Assembly: GCA_937944945.1 (NCBI GenBank)
Contig: CALEBD010000016.1
Location: 1 to 29,844 of the forward strand
Length of the DNA stretch: 29,844 nucleotides
Reading direction: 5' to 3'
From: an uncultured Clostridium sp.
Lineage (GTDB): Bacteria > Bacillota > Clostridia > Peptostreptococcales > Peptostreptococcaceae
The translations under genes were made by a program, and so were the position numbers. Shown one piece after another: positions 15,936-23,650 of the stretch. The notes under the pieces are model-generated. The model did no database searches and was not told the DNA's origin. It saw only the letters and a list, made by a program, of their open reading frames with translations. Numbering within the stretch: the first letter of the stretch is position 1; each line of letters opens with the position of its first letter.

Positions 15936-16359
15936 ATTCTTGACTTGCTTCAACTGCTAATTTATCTGCTAAATTATTCATCTCAGAAAAGAAATCAGAA
16001 TTTGAAGTATGTCCCTTAACCCAACAAAATTTTATGTCAGGGCAAAACTGGCTTGCCTTAGCAAAAACCTTGTCATATAAGTTCCACAACTCTACATTCT
16101 TTTTTCTTTTCCATCCTTTTGTAGCACATCCTATGACATACTGAGAATCTGAATAGATAGTAAGAGATTCTATCTTACGGCTTACTGCATTGAGAGCATA
16201 TATTACAGCTAACAACTCACATTTGTTGTTAGTAGTATTTGGAATCATCTTGCTAAATTCATAGGATTTTTTCCCATCAATTACGAATACAACTCCTACT
16301 CCTCCTGTATTTCTAGATGAACTAAAAGCTCCGTCAGTAAAGACCTCTAAATTACTCAT
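15898..16359 (-). CDS. rnhA: Ribonuclease HI
   Basis: 153 residues, normal length for RNase HI. The catalytic carboxylates are in place: Asp9 (FTDGA), Glu48 (NNKCELLAV), Asp71 (YSDSQYV), Asp132 (NNLADKLA), and the helper His117 (VKGHTSN). It cleaves the RNA strand of RNA-DNA hybrids and would remove primers or R-loops in phage replication. A Lys-rich tail (KKEQKQETH) follows the domain. Clustered with unknown genes rather than with the main replication set. Confidence 0.92.
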   Translation of the reverse strand: MSNLEVFTDGAFSSSRNTGGVGVVFVIDGKKSYEFSKMIPNTTNNKCELLAVIYALNAVSRKIESLTIYSDSQYVIGCATKGWKRKKNVELWNLYDKVFAKASQFCPDIKFCWVKGHTSNSDFFSEMNNLADKLAVEASQEYETKKEQKQETH

Positions 16360-16747
16360 TCTGAGTATTAGTCCTGAGATTAGTTCCTAGTAGTATTGCT
16401 ATCTTTAGCAGGTCGTCTTGGTTATCACAAAATATATTATCTAAAATATAGTTTGCGTAATCACTTATTCTAACTCTCTTTCCTACAGCTCCATACTTCC
16501 CATTAAGCCACTTAATTTGTGGAATAAAGTCTTCCAAATTATCTCCAAGATGCCTCAAGGCTTTTCTAATAGAGACTGGAAACCACATTTTTTCTTTTAT
16601 CCAATCTAAGTGACAATAACCAAAAGCAAAAGCTCTACTCAAATCCTTCTGAATGAATTCATCTAGCTCGAAATTTCTCTCATGCCTTCCTAATTCCTCA
16701 AAATCATCTTTTAAATCTAAACAGAACACTTCATTGAACTCAATCAT
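16352..16747 (-). CDS. Unknown phage protein
   Basis: 131 residues, acidic N-terminus, mostly helical, with Trp/Phe residues (WIKEKMWFPVSIRKALRHL). No motif recognised. It overlaps RNase H and the upstream gene by eight bases each. Confidence 0.55.
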   Translation of the reverse strand: MIEFNEVFCLDLKDDFEELGRHERNFELDEFIQKDLSRAFAFGYCHLDWIKEKMWFPVSIRKALRHLGDNLEDFIPQIKWLNGKYGAVGKRVRISDYANYILDNIFCDNQDDLLKIAILLGTNLRTNTQNE

Positions 16748-17129
16748 CGCTCCAAGATTCTATAACACCAATCAACTCTAGCATACCATATCTACACATA
16801 GCCTTAAATGGCCCAGTAGATATAGAAACAAATGTTGATTTACTGTTTCTATAATTTCTTATTACTTGCGTAAGTAAGTCTCTAGCTAGTGCTCTTAGGT
16901 CAGAAATAGATGGAACTCTATACTCTCCAGGACTTATATACATCCTCCAAGGAGACTTTCCTACACATTTCCCATCATCGTCATATGTTCTATGACTCTT
17001 GTCCCAACTCATATATTCTAGAACCTTGTCAAAGTCAAAGTTCTCCATGATGTAGTTATACTGAACATCAAGAGGTGGGGCATCACTGAAATTTCTTGTC
17101 TTCTTTACTTTCATTTTTATAACATTCAA
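16740..17129 (-). CDS. Unknown phage protein
   Basis: 129 residues, mixed strand and helix; features YDDDGKCVGKSPWRMYISPGEYRVPSISD and a C-terminal strand pair ending IGVIESWSDD. No family recognised. It overlaps the next gene on its right by about 47 bases. Confidence 0.55.
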   Translation of the reverse strand: MNVIKMKVKKTRNFSDAPPLDVQYNYIMENFDFDKVLEYMSWDKSHRTYDDDGKCVGKSPWRMYISPGEYRVPSISDLRALARDLLTQVIRNYRNSKSTFVSISTGPFKAMCRYGMLELIGVIESWSDD

Positions 17130-17400
17130 CGAGACGTTGCAGATTGGGAAGTTTGTTAGGTCTCACACTGACAATTAAACCTCCTTTCCGCAGATTGTAA
17201 CTCAATTTGATTCCACAATGATTAAGAATTTCAATAAATTCTTTCAATGCGTTACCTTTCAATACATTTCTATAGACTAGCTTCTGACCATCTTGATAAC
17301 CTTCACGGTAGTATTCATTCGCAACATCAGAAATAAGCCATCGCTTAATAGGAGATACCCTACTTAAGAGTTCATTGACTCTGGTTGCGATAAAATCCAT
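17083..17400 (-). CDS. Unknown basic protein
   Basis: 105 residues from MDFIATRVNELLSRV. This ATG at 17400 comes one base after the stop of the small lipoprotein gene and is preferred over the ATG at 17418, which would overlap it. Basic, helical, with a strand hairpin (KLSYNLRKGGLIVSVRPNK) typical of small nucleic-acid-binding proteins; no domain named. Function unknown. Confidence 0.55.
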   Translation of the reverse strand: MDFIATRVNELLSRVSPIKRWLISDVANEYYREGYQDGQKLVYRNVLKGNALKEFIEILNHCGIKLSYNLRKGGLIVSVRPNKLPNLQRLVECYKNESKEDKKFQ

Positions 17401-17401
17401 A

Positions 17402-17575
17402 TTACTGAATACTATCAATTACAAGACTATCCACACCTAGAGTGTCTACACTCATTGTGTCAGCAACTTCTTTAACGATTGCGATAGAATCGTTTTCTGG
17501 AGCCTGAGTTTTTGTATTACCTGCACAAGCAGACATCAGTGCAACCATTCCGAAAAGCAATAGTACTTTCTTCAT
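17402..17575 (-). CDS. Small lipoprotein
   Basis: 57 residues: MKKVLLLFGMVALMSACAGN gives a signal peptide with lipobox MSAC and Cys17 as lipidation site. The mature part is short and acidic, ending in a repeat-like stretch (SVDTLGVDSLVIDSIQ). The stop is one base before the ATG of the next gene, and the ATG lies 41 bases after the terminator at 17616. It is missed by simple length cut-offs. No function known. Confidence 0.6.
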   Translation of the reverse strand: MKKVLLLFGMVALMSACAGNTKTQAPENDSIAIVKEVADTMSVDTLGVDSLVIDSIQ

Positions 17576-17615
17576 TTTTCTTAATTTAAATTAGTTAATA
17601 ATCATTTTATCTATC

Positions 17616-17667
17616 AAAAAAAAAGAGTGGTTCCAGTATCTGTGCTTCTCAGATACTTTCCCCACTC
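17616..17667 (-). terminator. Strong intrinsic terminator
   Basis: On the minus strand a stem GAGTGG/CCACTC (17662-17667 with 17625-17630) and an inner stem CAGATACT pairing (17650-17657 with 17635-17642) precede a run of nine T (17616-17624). This ends the transcript carrying the structured RNA and genes to its right. Confidence 0.85.
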
Positions 17668-17839
17668 CTATCACTCCGAAGAGCTTGTACCGTTATTAGG
17701 TCGGCCAACCTCCCTCTTCATCTTGTTGAGAATTTGGGATAATAGTCACCAAGTTTAAAGATTACTTGTAACTGAAGCAAATGCTGAAACCCTTAACAGG
17801 GCTTCGTAACTCCTCCAACAACTTGGTTGGTGAGCTATA

Positions 17840-18038
17840 GTAGGAAGCTAACACGCAGGCAAAGATGAAATCAAAGTCAAAGACCTAGCTACACTAACAA
17901 AGACTAAGACAAAGACTCTCAATTAGAGAGTAGGTTGTAAATTTTTGTGTAGCCAGCGAATAAAGATTAAATCCATGCGGATTTAAGAATATACTGTTCA
18001 TAATTATTCCTGTTAAGTATGTTATGTTAGCTTCCTAC
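17840..18038. repeat. 14-bp inverted repeat closing an RNA domain
   Basis: GTAGGAAGCTAACA at 17840-17853 and its exact reverse complement at 18025-18038, 171 bases apart. It forms the base of the large hairpin domain in the candidate RNA. Confidence 0.85.
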
Positions 18039-18051
18039 GGAAGTCCTCTAA

Positions 18052-18963
18052 TTACTTAGAGGAAGAGTCGCCTTGTCTCCTAATCTCTTCGAAAATATCT
18101 AAAAGATTCTTAGGCAAAGCGATTTTTAGTTTGGAAATACGTTCCATTTCAGAAGTTTTCCAACTATTGAAACGACTTCTCAACTCTCCTAATTCGGAGG
18201 TATATTTATCGTATTTTGCTTTAAATTCAGCCATTTTCTCACGATACTCTTGTTCTTGAGTGTTAGAAAGTTTATTAACCTCCTCCTTAAGCTCAGCTTT
18301 AAGAGCATTTAACTCCTTCTCGTAAGAACGATAGGTGTCTTGAAGAGACATGAACATATTGTCCACCTTTTCTACTTCGATGGTAGGGTCTTGGTAGTAG
18401 AGAATTAAATCTCTTCCAGAGCCTTCCTTATAGATAGGACAATTCTCAGCTGCATGAACTTCTTTTCGTGCCTTACTAAAGGCTCCTTTTGGATGAATAT
18501 ACTTTCCATAGGTAGAAGCAAACGCCTCTAATCTTAGGAATTTATTTCTCTTGTTAATATCCCACGACTTTATGATAGTTTCTTCAGTCGGAGAAGGTAG
18601 AGCTTCTGGATACTTAGGCTGCTCTGGCAGTCCTATTCCCTGACTTTCTGCCCAATCATCAAGCATAGTAGCAGATACTTTGCCAATCATTCCTTCTTTC
18701 TCTTTGATAGCTTCTCGTACCCAAGCACAAAAACTATTCATGGCAGCGACCTTTTCCAAATCATCTTTTATAAAGTCAAGGGACTTTTGTCCTACTGTCA
18801 TTAACTGCTTTTCTCCTCCACCGATAGAGGCTACAGATACTTGAAAGAATTTCACATTATTCAAGCGTTCCTGTGCTGCTTGAATCATTTCTTGTGCGAT
18901 GTTCGCATAAAAGTTTGCTGACGTAGAAGTCAACCCTTCATTTCCAAAAAATACACTGTTCAT
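18052..18963 (-). CDS. Unknown coiled-coil protein
   Basis: 303 residues. N-terminal 110 residues are folded and mixed (NVKFFQVSVASIGGGEKQLMTVGQ), then a Pro-rich link (LPEQPKYPEALPSPTE), then a His/Tyr region, and residues about 205-275 form a long charged coiled coil (MFMSLQDTYRSYEKELNALK). No known domain. Its stop overlaps a hairpin at the 3' edge of the structured RNA. It follows the 56-residue gene after one base. Role unknown; possibly structural or a scaffold. Confidence 0.65.
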   Translation of the reverse strand: MNSVFFGNEGLTSTSANFYANIAQEMIQAAQERLNNVKFFQVSVASIGGGEKQLMTVGQKSLDFIKDDLEKVAAMNSFCAWVREAIKEKEGMIGKVSATMLDDWAESQGIGLPEQPKYPEALPSPTEETIIKSWDINKRNKFLRLEAFASTYGKYIHPKGAFSKARKEVHAAENCPIYKEGSGRDLILYYQDPTIEVEKVDNMFMSLQDTYRSYEKELNALKAELKEEVNKLSNTQEQEYREKMAEFKAKYDKYTSELGELRSRFNSWKTSEMERISKLKIALPKNLLDIFEEIRRQGDSSSK

Positions 18964-18964
18964 A

Positions 18965-19135
18965 TTAGTTACGTTTTGTTAGTTTATCCACAACATTAAT
19001 TATTGATTCTTCTCCTGCTATAAATCCATCACGATGAACATTTCTAAGTAAACTCTTCAGAGATTCTAATTCTTCATCTGACTTTAGAGTATTTTTTCTA
19101 TATATTTCAATAAGTTCTTCTATATATCTTTCCAT
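18965..19135 (-). CDS. 56-residue acidic helical protein
   Basis: ATG at 19135 (MERYIEELIEIYRKNT), TAA at 18965, ending one base before the ATG of the 303-residue gene, a clean co-translation layout. Helical and charged throughout. The start lies 20 bases downstream of the tRNA-Leu 3' fragment. Function unknown. Confidence 0.6.
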   Translation of the reverse strand: MERYIEELIEIYRKNTLKSDEELESLKSLLRNVHRDGFIAGEESIINVVDKLTKRN

Positions 19136-19154
19136 ATTATTGATATTAAATTAG

Positions 19155-19208
19155 TACCCGAAGTGGGACTCGAACCCACACGCCCATTACTGGACACCAA
19201 AATACATC
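19155..19208 (-). pseudogene. 3' fragment of an interrupted tRNA-Leu
   Basis: Has a T-arm GTGGG-TTCGAGT-CCCAC (19163-19179), a Leu-type variable arm (GTCCA/TGGGC around a GTAA loop) and the 3' acceptor strand TTCGGGT with discriminator A (19155), but no 5' acceptor or D-arm next to it. The 5' acceptor GCCCGAA that pairs with it lies 670 bases away at 19876-19882. The fragment starts directly after the CA following the complete tRNA-Leu(UAA). Confidence 0.65.
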
Positions 19209-19210
19209 TG

Positions 19211-19295
19211 TGACGCAGAAGGGAATCGAACCCTCAATCCCATAAAGGGCAACGCATTTTAAGTGCGTTTCGTATACCAGTTCCGACACTGCGCC
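19211..19295 (-). tRNA. tRNA-Leu(UAA)
   Basis: 85 nt. Acceptor GGCGCAG pairs with CTGCGTC (one G-U), anticodon stem ACGCA/TGCGT with loop CTTAAAA giving UAA, long variable arm, T-arm GAGGG-TTCGATT-CCCTT, discriminator A. No encoded CCA. It lies between the HNH gene and the broken tRNA-Leu 3' fragment. Confidence 0.85.
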
Positions 19296-19301
19296 ATCTT
19301 A

Positions 19302-19775
19302 TTATTTACCTATGTTCTTGCCACGGTAGTTATCAGTAAAAGCATGACAATTTGGGCAGAGTAATTGTAAATTCTCTGCTCTCAAATCATCCTTAATGCC
19401 GTTTACATGATGTAATTCTAGAGCAATAGGTTTGCCCATCCACTCTGTATTACCGCAACATTCACATTTGTATTCTTTCACACATTCCTTTAACAATCTG
19501 TCTTTTAAATGATATGTACTTCTATAAGAGGAATGCTCTATTAGAATAGATTCTAACGGTTGTGCTCCTTTTATAGGCTTGTACCTATCTCCTTGATTCC
19601 AAGCTTGTCCAGTCATGTGAGATGTATCTAAGTTAAGTTCACTAATCTTACGCTTTACAGTCTCGTAGTTACTGCCAGCAGGTTTAAGTCCTAGCTTTCT
19701 CATTACTTCTGCATGAGATAGGCTGGTCTTTACTGCTTCAATGAATTGTTCGTCTGTCCATTTTCTCTTACTCAT
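19302..19775 (-). CDS. HNH homing-type endonuclease
   Basis: 157 residues from the ATG at 19775 (MSKRKWTDEQFIEAV), which has an AAGG just upstream; a longer start at 19796 is possible. The N-terminal part looks like a helix-turn-helix specificity region (LSHAEVMRKLGLKPAGSNYETVKRKI). The C-terminal HNH core has two CxxC pairs (CECCGN, CPNC) and the LELHHVNGIKDDLRAENLQLLCPNCHAF signature, with the HH catalytic pair and a bridging Asn. It cuts DNA and promotes copying of itself into an uncut locus. It sits inside a broken tRNA-Leu gene, next to a complete tRNA-Leu. Confidence 0.85.
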   Translation of the reverse strand: MSKRKWTDEQFIEAVKTSLSHAEVMRKLGLKPAGSNYETVKRKISELNLDTSHMTGQAWNQGDRYKPIKGAQPLESILIEHSSYRSTYHLKDRLLKECVKEYKCECCGNTEWMGKPIALELHHVNGIKDDLRAENLQLLCPNCHAFTDNYRGKNIGK

Positions 19776-19844
19776 CCTTGTATATTTAATACACAAAGAT
19801 AGTAATTAAATTTGAGTCTACCTAATTCATTAAGTTAAAATTTG

Positions 19845-19882
19845 TGAACACCTGACGTGTCTACCAATTCCACCATTCGGGC
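19845..19882 (-). pseudogene. 5' fragment of an interrupted tRNA-Leu
   Basis: Acceptor strand GCCCGAA, TG, D-arm as in Leu tRNAs (GTGGAATTGGTAGACAC), then TCAGG at the place of the anticodon stem. It then runs into AT-rich sequence before the HNH gene. GCCCGAA pairs over 7 bp with the 3' fragment (one G-U). The anticodon stem only re-forms with three wobble pairs and the rebuilt loop lacks U33, so the tRNA is probably dead. Confidence 0.6.
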
Positions 19883-19968
19883 ATAGTAATTAGCTATACT
19901 CACGTACCGCTAATCAACTTACTATAATAACAGTACAAGTGTTAAATTCAAAGTTAAAAACTGTTAAC

Positions 19969-20280
19969 TTACTTAAACTGTAGACAGGTGTTAATAAACT
20001 TATCAACATCAGTTCCACAATCAATATAGTTAGGGGTAACTTTTTCAAAGTATCTTAGATTAGCTTCTGTGCCTATTAACCCAAGCTCTTCAAAATCGTA
20101 ACCCTCTCCATGAATATCAAAGGGTAGTCCAGGACTGAATGTCAACCAGGCTACTCCTTCAAATTCGCAACAAATACAAACTGTCAACCCACTTTCTCTT
20201 AGTCTGTCTAAGATTTGTGGACTAACAGTCTTTAATACTACACACTCACCCGAGTTCGGCGAGTCTCCGTTTGATTTCAT
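19969..20280 (-). CDS. Unknown small protein
   Basis: 103 residues, mixed fold, with Cys pairs (VCICCEFEG) and Gly/Asp-rich GEGYDFEELGLIG. No family recognised. It overlaps the next gene on its right by 35 bases. About 90 bases between its stop and the tRNA-Leu fragment are AT-rich with no gene. Confidence 0.55.
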   Translation of the reverse strand: MKSNGDSPNSGECVVLKTVSPQILDRLRESGLTVCICCEFEGVAWLTFSPGLPFDIHGEGYDFEELGLIGTEANLRYFEKVTPNYIDCGTDVDKFINTCLQFK

Positions 20281-20620
20281 CTTCGGACAAGCTTTCTAAC
20301 TTCTCAGATTGTTTCTTAGCTAACAGTTCCGTCAGGCGAGCCTTTTCAGCAGCCTTATTCTTAGCTGTCTCTCTATCAGCCTTCTCTTTTAGCTTATCCG
20401 TTATAATCTCCTTCACAATATTGAACTTCAATTCAAGTTCGGTATTGCTGGGAGTATCATTAGTTATGAAAGACTTTCTTGGACTTTTAGCTAGTTCCTC
20501 ATCGTAAGAAACGGCTAATTTATCCAATACTGGCAGGCTCAAGTCCCACAAATCTTCTACACTCAGATTACCTTTACTAGTTGCGAAACGCAACTTCATT
20601 TTTGACGCTTGTTTAAACAT
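20246..20620 (-). CDS. Companion protein of the YfaP-like gene
   Basis: 124 residues: MKLRFATSKGNLSVEDLWDLSL near the start (about residues 8-29), then a long Lys/Glu/Ala-rich coiled-coil helix (about 60-124, EKADRETAKNKAAEKARLTE). The gene ends two bases before the 671-residue gene's stop region on the same strand, so the two are likely co-expressed and may form a complex. I recall this pairing from other phages only by pattern and cannot name a function. Confidence 0.6.
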   Translation of the reverse strand: MFKQASKMKLRFATSKGNLSVEDLWDLSLPVLDKLAVSYDEELAKSPRKSFITNDTPSNTELELKFNIVKEIITDKLKEKADRETAKNKAAEKARLTELLAKKQSEKLESLSEDEIKRRLAELG

Positions 20621-20622
20621 AA

Positions 20623-22638
20623 TTAGAAAATGATTTTAAATGATTTATTATCAACTTTTACAACAACATCATTGTGTGATGTGCTAGAAAATCCCAATCC
20701 ACTCAACTGGTCATCACTGTACTCAGCTTTTGCTCTAGAACCAAGAGCTTCAAACACTCTTCTATGCTCCTTTTCAAGGTCAGCTCTCAGATATTCATTA
20801 AAGAAACCTCTAACAGGGTCTGGATTCTTGCATCCATCTATCATAAAGAACAGATGCTTGTTTCCTATAGCGTTGCCTTCCCAATGATTAGGAGAGAACA
20901 TAATACAAGAAACCTTCTGGAATTTCATTGTATCAATTCCCCACTCGTTAGTAGATTTGAACGATGTAGAACCCTCTTTAATAGTAGGAGTCATGGAAAT
21001 GTTTCTTTGTCCATCAACATGGATACGAGCAACTTCAATGTATTCCTTGCTCAGAACTACTTTTCCATACTGGAATTTGTGAAGTTCTCCATTAATCTCG
21101 ATTTCCATTTCGAAACCAAAATCAATACTTTCCCTCTTATAGAAGTTATGCACTCTTACCACATAATCTCCCGGTCTTAGTCTGCTAGGGTCTGTCCATA
21201 TGATGTTCTCAACAGCATCTCTAGTTTTTCCGGAACCTGCATTCATGTCAATATCAAGAGTTCCTCCAGTATAACCAGTTTTGCTTCCATAATAGATTTC
21301 TCTTCCACCAGGTTCGGTTACATGAAGGTCAAGGTCATCATAGTTAAACCAGTGAAGAGAGCATCTCATGAAACCGTCTACATTTCCACCAGCAGCCTTT
21401 ACCTTCTCCTTGAAGGAATCGGCTACAGAACCATTATAAACCCAAGCAAAGTTGTTATTCCACTTAAACAACTGTCCAGCATCCGGATTTTCAGGAGCAG
21501 TCAGAGTAACAAAGTTGGGAATATGTCTGTTCTCTACCAAGATAGAAACCTCCTTAGCTCCTGGAAGTACATTCTTGACAAAGGCATCAGCAGAAACCTC
21601 TTGGGCTTTGGTAAACTCTTTTGGGTTTACTGTAGAAGTTTCGGAGAGCATATCAAACATTCCTCCCTTCATCTTTGCTCTAGTATCTCTATTTACGAAT
21701 AGAACATCATTCACAGAAATATCTTCCACATGAGCATGACGACGAGGAAGTGCATCAGTAAGACCTAGCTCTTCTACCTTCTTCTGAGCGGCTTCAATTT
21801 GTTTCTTAGTAATAAGAGCAGTAGGTCTCTTATAGTTAGCAGGAGCCATGATGTTTTCATATGCTCTTACGGCTCTCTCCAAATCTACACCATTACTTAG
21901 GTCAATAAGTAAAGTTCCCATAGCCGTATTTCTAATCTTAGCTATAGGAGACTTAAAGTTTAACCAGCAATAGTTAGTTCTTACTTCTGGACTCAGAGTT
22001 TGAGCAGTAACTAGTGTTCTTCTAAATTCCTCCAAACTCTTCAAGAACTCTGCACCTCTATAGAGATTATTTCCTTCTATAAGCTCAATAACAGTTTCAA
22101 CTGCCTCCAGCTTAAGCTCGCTGATAGAGCGTTCAAATACCCCAGCTCTTGCTCTGACATCTCCCCTGTAACCGGCAGCAGAGTCAAAACCATGAACTCG
22201 CCTGTTGAACTTGAAGTTATTCGGAATAGTTACGTACAGATGTGTCCAAGTTCTAGTTGTTCCATCAGGGAGTAGTTGAACATTATGGTCACAACCATGA
22301 AATTCGTTCACATCTTGAATGAAGACATCTCCTATTCCAGCTTCCTTAACTAATTTAGCTAGAGCCTGTGCTGTTTTCTCGTATCCAGGAGTGTGCACAT
22401 CATCCCAGAATGTTTTAGTCTTATATGTTTGAGGGTCAATCGCTACAACTTTACCATAATGCCGGATAAAAGATTTACAGGCATTGCAGTTATGGTCTTG
22501 TCTAACGGTTTCATCTTCAAACGACAGAAGATAGCCCATCCAAAGGGGGTCTTTATCAACATTAGCAACAAACAGGTTTTCTGCAATCATATTATTGAAA
22601 GCAGCTTCTACATCTTTCTTAAAATTCTTAAATTCCAT
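20623..22638 (-). CDS. Large protein with a YfaP/DUF2135-like domain
   Basis: 671 residues. The central and C-terminal part holds SLHWFNYDDLDLHVTEPGGREIYYG, then TLDIDMNAGSG, ENIIW and PGDYVVRVHNF in the order of the DUF2135/YfaP strand domain (about residues 440-540). An N-terminal region (1-200) includes a Cys/His-containing stretch (DHNCNACKSFIRHYG) that may bind metal. No signal peptide, so probably cytoplasmic or virion-associated. Its partner gene begins just downstream. Function unknown. The protein is abundant-looking in size and could be structural. Confidence 0.7.
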   Translation of the reverse strand: MEFKNFKKDVEAAFNNMIAENLFVANVDKDPLWMGYLLSFEDETVRQDHNCNACKSFIRHYGKVVAIDPQTYKTKTFWDDVHTPGYEKTAQALAKLVKEAGIGDVFIQDVNEFHGCDHNVQLLPDGTTRTWTHLYVTIPNNFKFNRRVHGFDSAAGYRGDVRARAGVFERSISELKLEAVETVIELIEGNNLYRGAEFLKSLEEFRRTLVTAQTLSPEVRTNYCWLNFKSPIAKIRNTAMGTLLIDLSNGVDLERAVRAYENIMAPANYKRPTALITKKQIEAAQKKVEELGLTDALPRRHAHVEDISVNDVLFVNRDTRAKMKGGMFDMLSETSTVNPKEFTKAQEVSADAFVKNVLPGAKEVSILVENRHIPNFVTLTAPENPDAGQLFKWNNNFAWVYNGSVADSFKEKVKAAGGNVDGFMRCSLHWFNYDDLDLHVTEPGGREIYYGSKTGYTGGTLDIDMNAGSGKTRDAVENIIWTDPSRLRPGDYVVRVHNFYKRESIDFGFEMEIEINGELHKFQYGKVVLSKEYIEVARIHVDGQRNISMTPTIKEGSTSFKSTNEWGIDTMKFQKVSCIMFSPNHWEGNAIGNKHLFFMIDGCKNPDPVRGFFNEYLRADLEKEHRRVFEALGSRAKAEYSDDQLSGLGFSSTSHNDVVVKVDNKSFKIIF

Positions 22639-22648
22639 TTTAAATCTA

Positions 22649-22870
22649 TTAAGTGTTCAACTTTTTGTTCATTTCTCCCTCTAAATTTCTAAGAGTTTCT
22701 ATACTCTCTTCATAGAACTTATCCTTACCTAATTCACAGACTTTGTAATTAGATAATATTTGCTGGAATCGCAAATGTGGACTACATTCTATGATTTGAG
22801 CTAGTCTAGTTAAAATCTTAAAGTTAGCTTGTTTTCTAAGCTTAATAGCCTTTTCAATCTGGGCTTCCAT
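22649..22870 (-). CDS. Small unknown protein
   Basis: 73 residues, helical, with a charged C-terminus (FYEESIETLRNLEGEMNKKL). It overlaps the lysozyme gene stop by 17 bases. No signal peptide or membrane segment. Confidence 0.55.
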   Translation of the reverse strand: MEAQIEKAIKLRKQANFKILTRLAQIIECSPHLRFQQILSNYKVCELGKDKFYEESIETLRNLEGEMNKKLNT

Positions 22871-23351
22871 ACTTGTTGATAATATCTAACTCTAATTCTT
22901 TAACCTTACTCTCATATAGAGAATCTTCGGCATATCCAATCCTATCTAGGAATCTATAATAGTCCTCTTCTGGATCGTACCTACTTAGAATAAATTGCTT
23001 ATAAGCAAATACACAGCTTATCCAACTATCAAACTTGAAATAGGACATCGTTCTTGAATTATACAGTCCGAACAAATTATTGTTGTCCTTACAAAGTTTA
23101 GACTTGAAGTTACCAGATTCTAGAATAGCCTGAGCTGTTATGATAGCAGGACTTGGGAAATCATAGTGTTTAAGAGTATTATACAATACTTCCTCATTCA
23201 CCTCCTCCATCAAATAGAATGGATGTTCCGGCATCAGCATAATTTTCTCCTCTGGAAACCTCGCAGAATGTATCCAGTGGTGCAAGGAATAACCAGTTGC
23301 AAATCCGAATACAATACTAATCATTAAAATAATTGAAACTCTCTTTTTCAT
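22854..23351 (-). CDS. GH73-like endo-beta-N-acetylglucosaminidase (lysozyme)
   Basis: 165 residues. N-terminal membrane anchor or signal-anchor (about residues 5-22), then AIITAQAILESGNF with catalytic Glu78, NNLFGLYN and FKFDSWISCVFAYKQFILSR, the pattern of FlgJ/GH73 glucosaminidases. It hydrolyses peptidoglycan sugar bonds. As the anchor gives export without a holin channel, it may be an inner-membrane-anchored endolysin, or a lysozyme used during entry. Role in host lysis is inferred. Confidence 0.8.
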   Translation of the reverse strand: MKKRVSIILMISIVFGFATGYSLHHWIHSARFPEEKIMLMPEHPFYLMEEVNEEVLYNTLKHYDFPSPAIITAQAILESGNFKSKLCKDNNNLFGLYNSRTMSYFKFDSWISCVFAYKQFILSRYDPEEDYYRFLDRIGYAEDSLYESKVKELELDIINKYGSPD

Positions 23352-23650
23352 ATCTCAATAGAATTAATAAATCTTGCATCATTAGCTAATTGATATACAG
23401 TAGTATTTAGCTCTGGCACATAGACTATATAGTAGTAATCAAAGAATTGATTATTATCCTCAAATCCTATGATTACTCCTTTTCGTCCTCCATCTACAAT
23501 GCAGTCTCTATACATATATTTTGCAATATCTTGACGGATTCCGTCATGATTTATTACAGCCTGCAATGCAGAAAGTCCGTAGTAAGATGTATTTACACCC
23601 CTTATCTCATGTCCAAGCAAATCTTTATCAAAAGGAGAACTTACTATCAT
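23348..23650 (-). CDS. Unknown small protein
   Basis: 100 residues, strand-rich, with IIGFEDNNQFFDYYYIVYVPEL near the middle. No signal peptide. Overlaps the lysozyme gene by four bases and the upstream gene by four, so it is in the same unit. No family recognised. Confidence 0.55.
   Translation of the reverse strand: MIVSSPFDKDLLGHEIRGVNTSYYGLSALQAVINHDGIRQDIAKYMYRDCIVDGGRKGVIIGFEDNNQFFDYYYIVYVPELNTTVYQLANDARFINSIEI

Larger units (their letters stand above)
17616..18050 (-). ncRNA. Candidate large structured RNA
   Basis: The 476 bases between the lipoprotein gene (start 17575) and the coiled-coil gene (stop 18052) hold no plausible ORF but many stems on the transcribed strand: a 14-bp perfect pair (17840-17853 with 18025-18038) closing a domain; inside it CTAGCTACAC with GTGTAGCCAG (17885-17894 with 17947-17956, one G-U), ACTCTC/GAGAGT (17915-17920 with 17926-17931) and TAAATCC/GGATTTA (17968-17974 with 17979-17985). 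Outside are CCAAC/GTTGG (17815-17819 with 17826-17830), a UUCG-capped stem (17674-17683), an AGGT/ACCT stem near 17697-17710 and CCTCTA/TAGAGG (18045-18050 with 18057-18062), then the terminator. No match to RNase P, tmRNA or group I core is evident. I cannot assign an RNA class. Confidence 0.6.

Noticed and set aside
17616..18050. Idea that the structured RNA is RNase P, tmRNA or a group I intron
   Set aside because: No matching conserved core, tRNA-like ends or tag frame were seen; the tmRNA is at 26743-27303.
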